Source of the DNA: Francisellaceae bacterium
Lineage (GTDB): Bacteria; Pseudomonadota; Gammaproteobacteria; Francisellales; Francisellaceae
Reading direction: 5' to 3'
Assembly: GCA_028355575.1 (NCBI GenBank)
Contig: JAOMSY010000011.1
Span: 1 to 36,819 of the forward strand
Length of the DNA stretch: 36,819 bases
Made by a program: the position numbers and the translations under genes. Numbering within the stretch: position 1 is the first letter of the stretch; each line of letters begins with the position of its first letter. This document shows, in pieces, positions 17,070 through 25,192 of the stretch. Below the pieces are notes generated by a model. The model saw nothing but the letters and a program-made list of their open reading frames with translations. It ran no database searches and was not told where the DNA came from.

Positions 17070-17927
17070 TTATGAGTTCGGAAAGGGATGTCGATTTGTA
17101 TAATAAAGACAACTGCCATTAATAAAGATAAAAAGTATCATGATGATTGTATAGTTGAGTTTAAAATCTGTGATAGAAAAATAAAGTAGCCAGGCTTGAT
17201 AGCAGATGGTAAATAGCATGAATAACTGAAGCAATAATCTGGTTTTGGTTTCAAAGCGCCAAAGCTTCCCACCACAAAAAATACTCACCATAAAAACAAC
17301 TAGGTAATAAACCAAAATAACTTTAATAATGGTCAGGTTTAATTCAAATGGATAATGTAAGCCACTGGTTTGGGGTAATTCGCCAAAGTATAAATAAACA
17401 ATAAATAAATTTGAAAACTGAATTAAAGCCACAATCGCCAATGAATAGATATAGTAATTAATCAGGCGATAATAAATATGCGTTCGATCAGTTTTATTAC
17501 TCAGGTTGAGTCGGATTAAATAAAATGAAGCAATACCACTGGTAAGTGTCATCAAGCAAATTAGCATTAAATAAAGGGAATTACCCAACAAAACTGGATA
17601 TTCAATAAAGGAAATGATACCTATTATGGCGGTACCAAAAAACACACTTATGATAAAGATATTCGACTTATCAGAGTGCTTACGTATTACATATAAGGTG
17701 CAGAGATATAAAATAATCATTAACAGCATTGGAGTAAGCACCAACATTTCAGTACCTAGACGTTGCAAATATACCACTAATGGTTCATGTGCTAACAAAG
17801 CCTTAGCTTTTGCGTACCATAGGTTTTGTATAGACATTGCCAGAAAGAATATGCCACACAATATATATAAAATGGGTAATATGCTCAGTAAGCGCACTTG
17901 ATGTTTTTGAAGTTGCAAAGTTGTCAA
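17070..17927 (-). CDS. hypothetical multi-pass membrane protein
   Basis: 285 residues, not recognised. Hydrophobicity by eye gives eight membrane helices at about 12-33, 60-80, 89-109, 115-137, 157-178, 196-218, 228-248 and 254-274, with short loops and no large soluble domain. No catalytic motif is obvious. A cluster of charged residues occurs between helices 4 and 5 (NLSNKTDRTHIYYR), suggesting a cytoplasmic loop. It lies upstream of, and in the same direction as, tamA (101-base gap) and is divergent from the esterase gene. It could be a sensor-type membrane domain or transporter fragment, but nothing visible decides this. Confidence 0.75.
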   Translation of the reverse strand: MTTLQLQKHQVRLLSILPILYILCGIFFLAMSIQNLWYAKAKALLAHEPLVVYLQRLGTEMLVLTPMLLMIILYLCTLYVIRKHSDKSNIFIISVFFGTAIIGIISFIEYPVLLGNSLYLMLICLMTLTSGIASFYLIRLNLSNKTDRTHIYYRLINYYIYSLAIVALIQFSNLFIVYLYFGELPQTSGLHYPFELNLTIIKVILVYYLVVFMVSIFCGGKLWRFETKTRLLLQLFMLFTICYQAWLLYFSITDFKLNYTIIMILFIFINGSCLYYTNRHPFPNS

Positions 17928-18039
17928 TTTCTTATATATCGTTTGTTTTATGATAAACCGCTCAAAACATAAAGTCCAAATTGTTCTTCACCTAAAAAAA
18001 CACTATATTTCTCAATAGACAAAATCGTATTTAGCACAA

Positions 18040-18975
18040 ATGGCAACATTAAACCCAACATTAGCAGCAATTTTCCAGACGCCAGAAATGCTTGAGGTGA
18101 AAACACGTGATGTTAAACAGCAGCGTGTTTACTTTAACGATCGCGCGAATACATTATTCAAGATTACTGAAAAACCTGAGATTGAGGTTGAAAATATAAC
18201 CGTCCCATTAACTGGTAGAGATATACCCGCACGTATTTACACGCCACAAACGGTAACAACTGACGGTGCAATCATCTTTTACCACGGTGGTGGTTGGATG
18301 CTCCATGATTTAGATGTTTATCAACTTTTCTGTTTTTATTTAGCTAATCAAGCCAAATGCAAAGTTATTTCTGTTGAATACCGTCTTGCACCTGAATATC
18401 CCTTCCCAGAAGGGGTAAATGATGGCATTGAATCCATGCAATGGCTGATTGCTAACATAAGTAAATTTGGTATCAATTCAAGCAAGTTGATCATTGCAGG
18501 TGACAGCGGAGGTGCTAATATTGCAACAGTTGCATGTCATGAATTATCAGGGTCTCATAAACAGCCGATTGCTCAAGTCTTATTATACCCAACAGTAGAC
18601 CTTTCAAAGGTTTATCCTTCACAAGAATTATTTCAGACACAAGAATATTCTTTAAGTAAAGATTGGTTACAAATGATGTTTGATCATTATTTTACTAATC
18701 CTAAGCGTGAAGTTTTTAATCCAAAAGCATCACCAATATTATATAAAGACTTTTGTGGTCAGCCTGATTGTCTTCTAGTGATTGCAGATTTCGATCCATT
18801 AAGGGATGAAGGTGTTGCCTACGGAGAAAAATTAGCGCAGTCAGGTGTAAACGTTGAGCGTATTCATTACCCAACGATGCCACATGGCTTCGCAACTTTT
18901 ATTAAGATTGTGGATGAAGCTGAGGATGTCATTAATAAAATAGCAATTTTTTGCCAGAAAAAATTTACAGAATAA
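18040..18975 (+). CDS. alpha/beta hydrolase of the hormone-sensitive-lipase (HSL) esterase family
   Basis: 311-residue cytoplasmic carboxylesterase/lipase. The family IV (HSL) signature is complete: oxyanion-hole HGGG at 82-85, nucleophile Ser156 in GDSGG, acid Asp252 in DFDPLRDEG and His282 in MPHGF. No signal peptide is seen. The natural substrate cannot be read; family members hydrolyse short-chain acyl esters or amides. The ATG at 18040 lacks a clear ribosome-binding site. gpsA follows 11 bases after its stop, so the two are probably co-transcribed. Confidence 0.92.
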   Translation: MATLNPTLAAIFQTPEMLEVKTRDVKQQRVYFNDRANTLFKITEKPEIEVENITVPLTGRDIPARIYTPQTVTTDGAIIFYHGGGWMLHDLDVYQLFCFYLANQAKCKVISVEYRLAPEYPFPEGVNDGIESMQWLIANISKFGINSSKLIIAGDSGGANIATVACHELSGSHKQPIAQVLLYPTVDLSKVYPSQELFQTQEYSLSKDWLQMMFDHYFTNPKREVFNPKASPILYKDFCGQPDCLLVIADFDPLRDEGVAYGEKLAQSGVNVERIHYPTMPHGFATFIKIVDEAEDVINKIAIFCQKKFTE

Positions 18976-18986
18976 TAGGAGAGGAT

Positions 18987-19991
18987 ATGTCGAAAAATAA
19001 AATTCTTGTATTAGGTGCAGGTTCATGGGGAACGGCGCTGGCGATACAGTTATCACAAAATAAATCAAATCAAGTGTATTTATGGTCTTGGAAAAAAGAG
19101 CATTGCCAGAAAATGCAACAAGAAAATGAGAATAGTCAGTTCTTACCTGGTTGCACCTTTAACAGTAATTTAGAAATATGTGAACAATGGGAAAATATTA
19201 TTTCTGAAGTAGATGATATTCTAGTGGGCGTGCCGAGTAGCGCCTTTGAAGAGACAATTAAAAATATTGCGTCCCATATTAAAAACCAAGGTGTAATATG
19301 GGCAACAAAAGGTTTTTGTCATGAAAGTTATAAGTTTTTGCATGAGATAGCTGGAGAGTATTTACCAAAACAAACACCTTTAGCGATTATAACTGGTCCA
19401 AGCTTTGCAAAAGAAGTTGCAAATCATTTACCCACTGCAGTAGTCATTGCTGGCCATAATGATGAATTCAATAAGAAGATGCAGGAGGCATTTACCTCAG
19501 CAAATTTCAGAGTTTACATTACCCATGATTTAGTCGGAGCACAAGTAGGTGGCGCACTAAAGAATGCCTTAGCGATAGCAACTGGTATTTCTGATGGCTT
19601 AGGTTTTGGCGCAAATGCGCGCATTGGGTTGATTACTCGGGGCATGGTTGAACTACAAAAACTAGGCCAGGCACTAGGTGCAGAATCCGAGACCCTCATG
19701 GGGTTAAGCGGTTTGGGTGATTTAATTCTGACTTGTACGGATAACCAATCACGTAATCGTCAGTTTGGTCTGCAAATTGGTGCTGGACTCACAATGGATG
19801 AAGCATTAAAGTCCATTGGGCAGGTGGTTGAGGGTATCCCAACTGCAAAATCAATTTATTATTTAGGGCAAGATAAAGGCATTGAATTGCCGATTGTTGA
19901 GCAAATTTATAATGTGTTATTTAAAGAATTATCACCTAAGGATGCCGTGAAAAATTTAATGTCACGTGTTCCTAAATCAGAACAAATCTAG
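18987..19991 (+). CDS. gpsA: glycerol-3-phosphate dehydrogenase [NAD(P)+]
   Basis: Makes sn-glycerol 3-phosphate from dihydroxyacetone phosphate, the first step toward phospholipids; 334 residues (E. coli 339). The frame extends to 18951, but the ATG at 18987 is chosen because AGGAGAGG lies just upstream and the protein then starts MSKNKILVLGAGSWGTALA. Motifs: dinucleotide-binding GAGSWG (10-15), GPSFAKEV (137-144), catalytic lysine about 192 in LKNALAIATG, and the LSGLGDLILTCT segment. The convergent methyltransferase gene begins 3 bases beyond its stop. Confidence 0.96.
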   Translation: MSKNKILVLGAGSWGTALAIQLSQNKSNQVYLWSWKKEHCQKMQQENENSQFLPGCTFNSNLEICEQWENIISEVDDILVGVPSSAFEETIKNIASHIKNQGVIWATKGFCHESYKFLHEIAGEYLPKQTPLAIITGPSFAKEVANHLPTAVVIAGHNDEFNKKMQEAFTSANFRVYITHDLVGAQVGGALKNALAIATGISDGLGFGANARIGLITRGMVELQKLGQALGAESETLMGLSGLGDLILTCTDNQSRNRQFGLQIGAGLTMDEALKSIGQVVEGIPTAKSIYYLGQDKGIELPIVEQIYNVLFKELSPKDAVKNLMSRVPKSEQI

Positions 19992-19994
19992 TTT

Positions 19995-21071
19995 TTAGGG
20001 CTTCTTTTTACAGCATAATAACGTATGGCCTGGCCCTAGATGATCAATATCTTCATCAACATATAAGCCAGCTTTATGAATGAGTTTAATCAAATCTTCT
20101 GAATGATACATGCGACTATTACCATTTGCCATGCAGGTAAAATATATCGATGTACAATTAATGGTAAAAGCGGCTGATTCATATTCTTGTCGATCCCAAA
20201 AGAGTTCTAAGATATATAACCTTGTTGTTTGTGACATGGAATCAGCAACTCTTTGGAGAATACTTAATATTTCTTCTTCTGAAAAACAGTCTAAAAATTG
20301 GCTCATCCAAATTGCGTCAGCATTAGCTGGAATAACTTGAGTATTATCTAATAAATTAGCTGGATAAGTGTGTAATCTATTTTTATGCTCATAATCTGAG
20401 AATGTTTTCTCTATAACATTAATTTGTTCAGGTAAATCTACAATTGTAACGTCTACATGATGATCATGCTCTAAACAGGATTTTGCCCATTTCCCAGTAT
20501 TACCGCCAATATCATAGAGTGATTTTATTTCATGTTTAAATACGAGTTGAACGGCGATAGGAAAGACTTTGTCTGAATAGTAATGATCAAAATTAAACCA
20601 GCTCGATTTAGCGGGTTCTGGTAATACTGAAATTGCAGGGTAGATTGTTTCCCAGTCTCCAAAAACTTTTAAACCTTCAGCTTTGCCAGATTTAATTGAT
20701 TCAGTTAGTTCCGCTAATCCTTGGTAGCAAACATCTTGAATGAAATCTAAATTAACATGCACCATGCTATCTGCAAGCAAGAAATAACCAGTTTTGTCTA
20801 AAAAATAGTTATCATCTTTAACATATACAAGCTCTGCACTTAGTCCGACATCTAGTAAAACTTTTACACCATATTGACTTATAGATAATTGCTTAGCGAT
20901 TTCTTCAGCTGTAATCCCTGACTTAGCTGCATCACCCACGAGTTGTAAAATGCCTAGTTTTAAAAGGGCATAACTTGATTGGAAAATAACGGGTGACATC
21001 GCAATTTTAAGTGCATCAGCTTTTGCTTTTACTGCTGTTTTTGTCGCAGGTTGTTGATATAAGTTTGTCAT
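19995..21071 (-). CDS. SAM-dependent O-methyltransferase-like protein (PF00891 type)
   Basis: 358 residues with the two-part layout of plant/bacterial small-molecule O-methyltransferases. An N-terminal winged-helix dimerisation region (about 35-100: LLKLGILQLV, ITAEEIAKQLSIS, GYFLLADS) precedes a Rossmann methyltransferase domain with SAM-binding DIGGNTGKW (187-195), VDLPEQI and a late MSQFLDCFSEEEILSILQ segment. Such enzymes methylate hydroxyls of aromatic or quinone-like compounds; the substrate is unknown. The canonical catalytic His is not evident to me in the expected position, so another methyl acceptor or reaction is possible. It starts 2 bases after the upstream lipoprotein stop codon, and is back-to-back with a halogenase-family flavoenzyme. 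Confidence 0.85.
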   Translation of the reverse strand: MTNLYQQPATKTAVKAKADALKIAMSPVIFQSSYALLKLGILQLVGDAAKSGITAEEIAKQLSISQYGVKVLLDVGLSAELVYVKDDNYFLDKTGYFLLADSMVHVNLDFIQDVCYQGLAELTESIKSGKAEGLKVFGDWETIYPAISVLPEPAKSSWFNFDHYYSDKVFPIAVQLVFKHEIKSLYDIGGNTGKWAKSCLEHDHHVDVTIVDLPEQINVIEKTFSDYEHKNRLHTYPANLLDNTQVIPANADAIWMSQFLDCFSEEEILSILQRVADSMSQTTRLYILELFWDRQEYESAAFTINCTSIYFTCMANGNSRMYHSEDLIKLIHKAGLYVDEDIDHLGPGHTLLCCKKKP

Positions 21072-21073
21072 AG

Positions 21074-21478
21074 TTATTTATTCTGAGTTGATGCAAGCAT
21101 TTTTGACAATTCATTTTGAATGCTCATATTTAGGTAATAGATCCAGTCATTATATTTTGGATCAATTTCACCGTCTTCGGCATTTAGATGATATGAAGAT
21201 AAATAGATAATTGAATAACCAGTTGAACTGTATGAAATATCAATATCAGCATGTTGAGCGTTCCAATATAGCGTCGCTTGGATTAGCCCATCATCAGTCA
21301 TACTTACACGCCAGCCTTGGTTTTGGGCGGCGATTTTAATCGCTTGCCCAACTTGTTTTTCAGTCAGACCATATGGCGCAGTTTGATTATTTAAGTTTTG
21401 GATTGGCTCTAAATTAGCACAACCGCTCATTGCCAAGACAAAAGTGATTAAAAAGAATGACCAAATATACGCTTTCAT
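21074..21478 (-). CDS. small lipoprotein
   Basis: 134 residues with a lipoprotein signal peptide (hydrophobic 5-17, lipobox AMSGC, lipidated Cys about 20). The mature part contains YGLTEKQVGQAIKIAAQNQGW, GLIQATLYW, ADIDISYSSTGYSIIYLSS and DPKYNDWIYYLN. This resembles a widespread but uncharacterised proteobacterial lipoprotein family that I recall with the pattern YSIxYxSSxNL...NYNxWxxxL. No function is known to me. It is co-transcribed with the methyltransferase gene that follows after 2 bases. Confidence 0.85.
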   Translation of the reverse strand: MKAYIWSFFLITFVLAMSGCANLEPIQNLNNQTAPYGLTEKQVGQAIKIAAQNQGWRVSMTDDGLIQATLYWNAQHADIDISYSSTGYSIIYLSSYHLNAEDGEIDPKYNDWIYYLNMSIQNELSKMLASTQNK

Positions 21479-21551
21479 GAATTAAAAAAATTGATAATAT
21501 TATGGATAGGAGCATAGCCAATTGCCGCTTGAAATACAATTAAATACAAAA

Positions 21552-21610
21552 TTGAGATACATCCAATCTGTTAGTAATACTGTTAGCCATGGACATTAGG
21601 TACCAATGTC
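21552..21610 (+). promoter_or_regulatory. predicted promoter and operator-like palindrome for the flavoenzyme gene
   Basis: TTGAGA (21552-21557), 17 bases, TAATAC (21575-21580), predicting a start near 21587. Just downstream lies an inverted repeat GACATT-AGGTACC-AATGTC (21592-21610). It could be a repressor site or a 5' mRNA hairpin. Both readings are inferences from position. Confidence 0.45.
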
Positions 21611-21648
21611 TTAAAATCAAAACATGAACCATATCAAATGTCACGTAA

Positions 21649-22902
21649 ATGCCTGATATAATAAGCTCAGATGTAGTCATAATTGGTGCTGGTCCATCTG
21701 GCTCAGTGGCGGCTAAGTTATTGGCTGAAAAGGGTTTTTCAGTTACGATTATTGAGCGTGAATATTTTCCTCGATTCTCAATTGGTGAAAGCTTATTGCC
21801 ACAATGTACGGAAATACTGAATGATGCTGGTTTACTAGAAATAGTTAAACAGGCAAATTACCAAGTGAAGAATGGTGCAAAATTTTGTGATGGTGAAAAG
21901 GAAGCCATTTTTAATTTTAAAGATAAATTCACTAGTGGTGCTGATACAACATATCAAGTTAAACGAGCACGTTTCGATAAATTATTGGCCGATGAATCCC
22001 AAAAAATAGGTGCGAATATATATTATGGTGAACAAGTTGAAACAGTTGACTTCTCGAATGAATATGTTTTTATAAGCACCAATAATAAAGAAGGTAAAGT
22101 AAAAGCCTTTAAGTGCCAGTTTATTTTAGATGCCAGTGGATTTGGGCGTGTGTTACCAAAACTATTGGGCTTAAATAAGCCTTCTAACTTCCCAAGCAGA
22201 CAGGCTATTTTTACTCATATAAGAGATCATATTTCAAGTAAAGATTGCGATCGTAATAAAATTCTAATATCTATGCATCCAATAAATAAATCTGTTTGGT
22301 ATTGGCTAATTCCCTTTGAAGACGGTACAAGCTCCATAGGTGTTGTTGCACCTGAAGCATTTCTAATTCAATACTCTGAGCTTTCAGAGCCACAGCAACT
22401 AAGACAATGCATTGATTCAGAGGATAATCTCAGAAGTATATTATCCGAAGCAGAAGTGATTGCGCCTGTTCGTAAAGTTTCAGGGTATGCAAGCAATGTG
22501 ACATCGCTTTATGGTGATGGGTATGCATTACTTGGTAATGCCGGTGAGTTTTTAGACCCAATATTTTCATCTGGTGTAACCATTGCATTAAAATCAGCTC
22601 AACTAGCTGCTAATGCTTTATCTAAGCAGTTAAACGGTATAAGTGTTAATTGGGAAAAAGAGTTTAGTGAACCACTATATTATGGTGTAAATGTTTTTAG
22701 AGCATTTGTTGAAGCTTGGTATTCGGGGCAGTTACAAAAGATTCTATTCAGCCAGGTTCAACCAAATGATATTAAACAAAAAATCTGTGCGATATTAGCT
22801 GGTTTTGCTTGGGATAAAAATAATCCGTATACCTTTCAGACAAAAAGGAAGCTGGGTGTATTAGCAAGTGTTTGCCAAACATTGTCCCCAAAATCAGTTT
22901 AA
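21649..22902 (+). CDS. NAD(P)/FAD-dependent oxidoreductase of the flavin-dependent halogenase superfamily
   Basis: 417 residues. FAD-binding GAGPSG at 13-18, then the conserved FPRFSIGESLLP (40-51), DASGFGRVLPKLLGL (161-175) and the halogenase-family WxWxIP motif as WYWLIP (217-222). A late FAD segment reads GYALLGNAGEFLDPIFSSGV. Lys78 in NGAKF sits near the position of the catalytic lysine of tryptophan halogenases, but I cannot prove equivalence without an alignment. Many family members annotated as tryptophan halogenase are oxidoreductases acting on polyene, aromatic or isoprenoid substrates. It is divergent from the O-methyltransferase gene and followed by a transporter gene 69 bases on. 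Ribosome-binding site weak. Confidence 0.85.
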   Translation: MPDIISSDVVIIGAGPSGSVAAKLLAEKGFSVTIIEREYFPRFSIGESLLPQCTEILNDAGLLEIVKQANYQVKNGAKFCDGEKEAIFNFKDKFTSGADTTYQVKRARFDKLLADESQKIGANIYYGEQVETVDFSNEYVFISTNNKEGKVKAFKCQFILDASGFGRVLPKLLGLNKPSNFPSRQAIFTHIRDHISSKDCDRNKILISMHPINKSVWYWLIPFEDGTSSIGVVAPEAFLIQYSELSEPQQLRQCIDSEDNLRSILSEAEVIAPVRKVSGYASNVTSLYGDGYALLGNAGEFLDPIFSSGVTIALKSAQLAANALSKQLNGISVNWEKEFSEPLYYGVNVFRAFVEAWYSGQLQKILFSQVQPNDIKQKICAILAGFAWDKNNPYTFQTKRKLGVLASVCQTLSPKSV

Positions 22903-22971
22903 ACACCATGTTAATCTTATAAATTCAGCATATACTATTAAAATAAAATATATTTTGAATAAGTTTTTCAT

Positions 22972-24153
22972 ATGACCAGAAGTCAATTGGTTAGAATAAC
23001 CATTATTGCCTATTTACTCACAGCCATTACTGGTATTGCGGTTGTGCTGCCTTTCGTGGTAAAAGATAATACCGCTAGAATGCTTCATTCTGATTTAGCA
23101 TACACCGGTTATATACTTTCATTCTTTATGGTTGGTATGGTCATTACAGAATTTTTAAATGGCTATATTGTTAAATATATAAAGCTTAAAACAGAGCTTT
23201 TTATTATTTCTTTCATTTATTTATTGTGCATTATAGCAATGTATTTTATTGATTCTATCATAATGTTATTGCCGATTATGATTGTGCTTGGATTGTGCTT
23301 TGGTGCGGTTACGACAATACCAAACTATATTATTGTGCATTCTTATGATGGCTCTGGGCGTTCTTCTCGCTTAAACCGTATCGATTTATTTTTCAGTATT
23401 GGTTCATTTTGTTACCCATTTTTAGCGGGGTATATGCTAAAAGATCATTATACTTGGGCCACGATATATGCTTCTGTTTTAATCATCTGGGTCGTTATTT
23501 TAATATTGTTGTGTACGGTCAAGTTACCTGACTTAAATAAACATGATCTTGGTACCGATGGTTTAAATTACTCTAAATGGAATGGTTATGTTTATTGTAT
23601 TGGTTTAGGAATTTTCTTTTATTTTTGTTCATATGTTGGTTTTACCTATTGGTTGCAACCGTATTTACAAAATACATTAGGCATTTCAGTTAAGTATGCA
23701 ACGCTTGGTGTCACACTTTTCTGGTTGTTTTATGGAATTGGCTGTTTTATCTCTAGTTTTGTTGTCCAGTATGTATCTGTTCATCGCTATATTATAGCTT
23801 CTTCTATTGTGGCATTGATTAGCTATTTCTTTATTTATCAATCTGTTGATGTGGTTATGATGCTCGTATTCACTTCAATATTAGGTCTAGCCTGTTCAAC
23901 TGTCTATTCATCAAGTATATCCTATGGATCATTGATATTGGTTAGGCCTTCTCCGCGCGTTGTTAGTTTTTACATTACTGCTTCTGGTTTAGGTACTTTT
24001 GCCGGTGAATTTTATTCTAGCTACGTAATGAATGAGTTTGGTTTTTTCAGCCTAGTCATATTTAGTGCAGGTGCAATGTTGCTTGCAATATTGCTATATA
24101 GTTGGGTTGCATTTAAAATGCGCCGGGTTCGATTGTCCAAGGCAAATAGCTGA
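22972..24153 (+). CDS. MFS transporter, TsgA-like
   Basis: 393-residue major facilitator protein with twelve hydrophobic segments, the same length as E. coli TsgA. Shared features with TsgA include KLKTEL after helix 2 (TsgA PLKTQL), the SRLNRIDLFFSIGSFCYP segment (TsgA SRLLFTDSFFSMAGMIFP) and VRPSPRVVSFYITASGLGTF (TsgA VPSPKLVNFVLTCGTIGTM). Substrate unknown; TsgA-type proteins have no well-established cargo. It follows the flavoenzyme gene on the same strand, so it might export or import a compound made by its neighbours, which is inference from position only. Confidence 0.85.
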   Translation: MTRSQLVRITIIAYLLTAITGIAVVLPFVVKDNTARMLHSDLAYTGYILSFFMVGMVITEFLNGYIVKYIKLKTELFIISFIYLLCIIAMYFIDSIIMLLPIMIVLGLCFGAVTTIPNYIIVHSYDGSGRSSRLNRIDLFFSIGSFCYPFLAGYMLKDHYTWATIYASVLIIWVVILILLCTVKLPDLNKHDLGTDGLNYSKWNGYVYCIGLGIFFYFCSYVGFTYWLQPYLQNTLGISVKYATLGVTLFWLFYGIGCFISSFVVQYVSVHRYIIASSIVALISYFFIYQSVDVVMMLVFTSILGLACSTVYSSSISYGSLILVRPSPRVVSFYITASGLGTFAGEFYSSYVMNEFGFFSLVIFSAGAMLLAILLYSWVAFKMRRVRLSKANS

Positions 24154-24224
24154 TATATGTTATTGCAATTCAATGAGATGCTAGCGTAGACTTTGCTTGT
24201 TATTTAATAATATTTGGAACGACT

Positions 24225-24818
24225 ATGAGTAATATGAGATATAAAAGTTTTTCAGCAATCGTATTGTTGAGCGCGAGTATGATTGCGAATGCAGATGTGA
24301 ATGAATCAGCTGTTCAGAGCACCATTAAAACATTTAAAGATAATGCCCAAATTGCGCCATTTTTTGAAAATGCTTATGCCTATGCGGTATACCCTAATAT
24401 TACCAAAGGCGGAATCATAGTCGGTTTTGGTGAGGGTGAGGGTGTGGTATATAAGCAAGGCGATAAAGTTGGTACCTCAGAAGTAACTGCCTTTTCAATT
24501 GGCGCTCAATTAGGCGCACAAACATATAGCCAAGTTATCTTCCTCGAAAATAAAGAAGCATATACTAACTTTTTAGCGCAAGGGACGGTTTTAGATCTAA
24601 ATGCTTCGGCAGCTTTTATTACCCTGGGTGCGAATGCGCAAGTAGGGACTGGCGGTGTGAGTTCTAGTGCAAGTACGGGGGAAATGGCTGCGAATACAAA
24701 TCCTAAAATAAATGGAAATTATACTAATAGTATTGCGACATTCGTTCTCACAAAGGCTGGCTTAATGGGACAAGCGACGATTGGTGGCCAAACATTTGAA
24801 TTTAAATCAAACGATTAA
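24225..24818 (+). CDS. secreted SYLF/Ysc84-domain lipid-binding protein
   Basis: 197 residues with an N-terminal signal peptide (about 1-23, ending MIANA). The SYLF domain follows: FFENAYAYAVYPNITKGGIIVGFGEGEGVVY, SIGAQLGAQTYSQVIFLENKEAYTNFL and a C-terminal TKAGLMGQATIGGQTF. Bacterial SYLF proteins are exported and eukaryotic ones bind phosphoinositides; the bacterial role is unclear. Two in-frame ATGs lie 9 bases apart; the first has GGAAC upstream. The stop region overlaps the convergent membrane-protein gene by 4 bases. Confidence 0.88.
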   Translation: MSNMRYKSFSAIVLLSASMIANADVNESAVQSTIKTFKDNAQIAPFFENAYAYAVYPNITKGGIIVGFGEGEGVVYKQGDKVGTSEVTAFSIGAQLGAQTYSQVIFLENKEAYTNFLAQGTVLDLNASAAFITLGANAQVGTGGVSSSASTGEMAANTNPKINGNYTNSIATFVLTKAGLMGQATIGGQTFEFKSND

Positions 24819-25192
24819 TAATAGATATATTTAGTATTTTTAATATAATTTAAAACTGTTTTAATCCATAGTCCAACTAAGGCGATACCAGCAATAATGA
24901 TGCCAATAATAAAGAGTATCAGGCTATTCCAGTAACTGGCTAAAGCAGTCGTTCCCAACAAAACAATAAGGCTAGCAATAATCCAGAGTGTGTTAATGAC
25001 AAATAGTTTCATTAACTCAGTACAGTAGCTTTCAGCCCAAGTGTGTTGCTGTGAGTTTTTATATAATGCATATGTATATATAAGGCTACACAAGCTTGCT
25101 GGCCATATAAATACCCCTAATAAGCATAAAAAATATGCAACTGTGATTTTTCTTTTTGAAGGTATGATCCAGGGTTTTATTTTGGTTAGCAT
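24815..25192 (-). CDS. small membrane protein coupled to the T6SS kinase gene
   Basis: 125 residues, not recognised with certainty. A basic N-terminus (MLTKIKPWIIPSKRK) is followed by three hydrophobic segments at about 17-42, 62-85 and 89-113. The spacing and the loop between helices 1 and 2 vaguely recall DUF4870-type proteins. Its ATG shares one base with the kinase stop codon (TAATG), so it is translated with the kinase and is probably the last gene of the visible T6SS operon. This suggests a role with the kinase at the membrane, for which there is no direct evidence. Confidence 0.75.
   Translation of the reverse strand: MLTKIKPWIIPSKRKITVAYFLCLLGVFIWPASLCSLIYTYALYKNSQQHTWAESYCTELMKLFVINTLWIIASLIVLLGTTALASYWNSLILFIIGIIIAGIALVGLWIKTVLNYIKNTKYIYY

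Noticed and set aside
19995-22902. Aryl polyene or other complete biosynthetic gene cluster
   Set aside because: Although a methyltransferase and a halogenase-like flavoenzyme occur in such clusters, no ketosynthase, acyl carrier protein, dehydratase or ligase gene is in the window.
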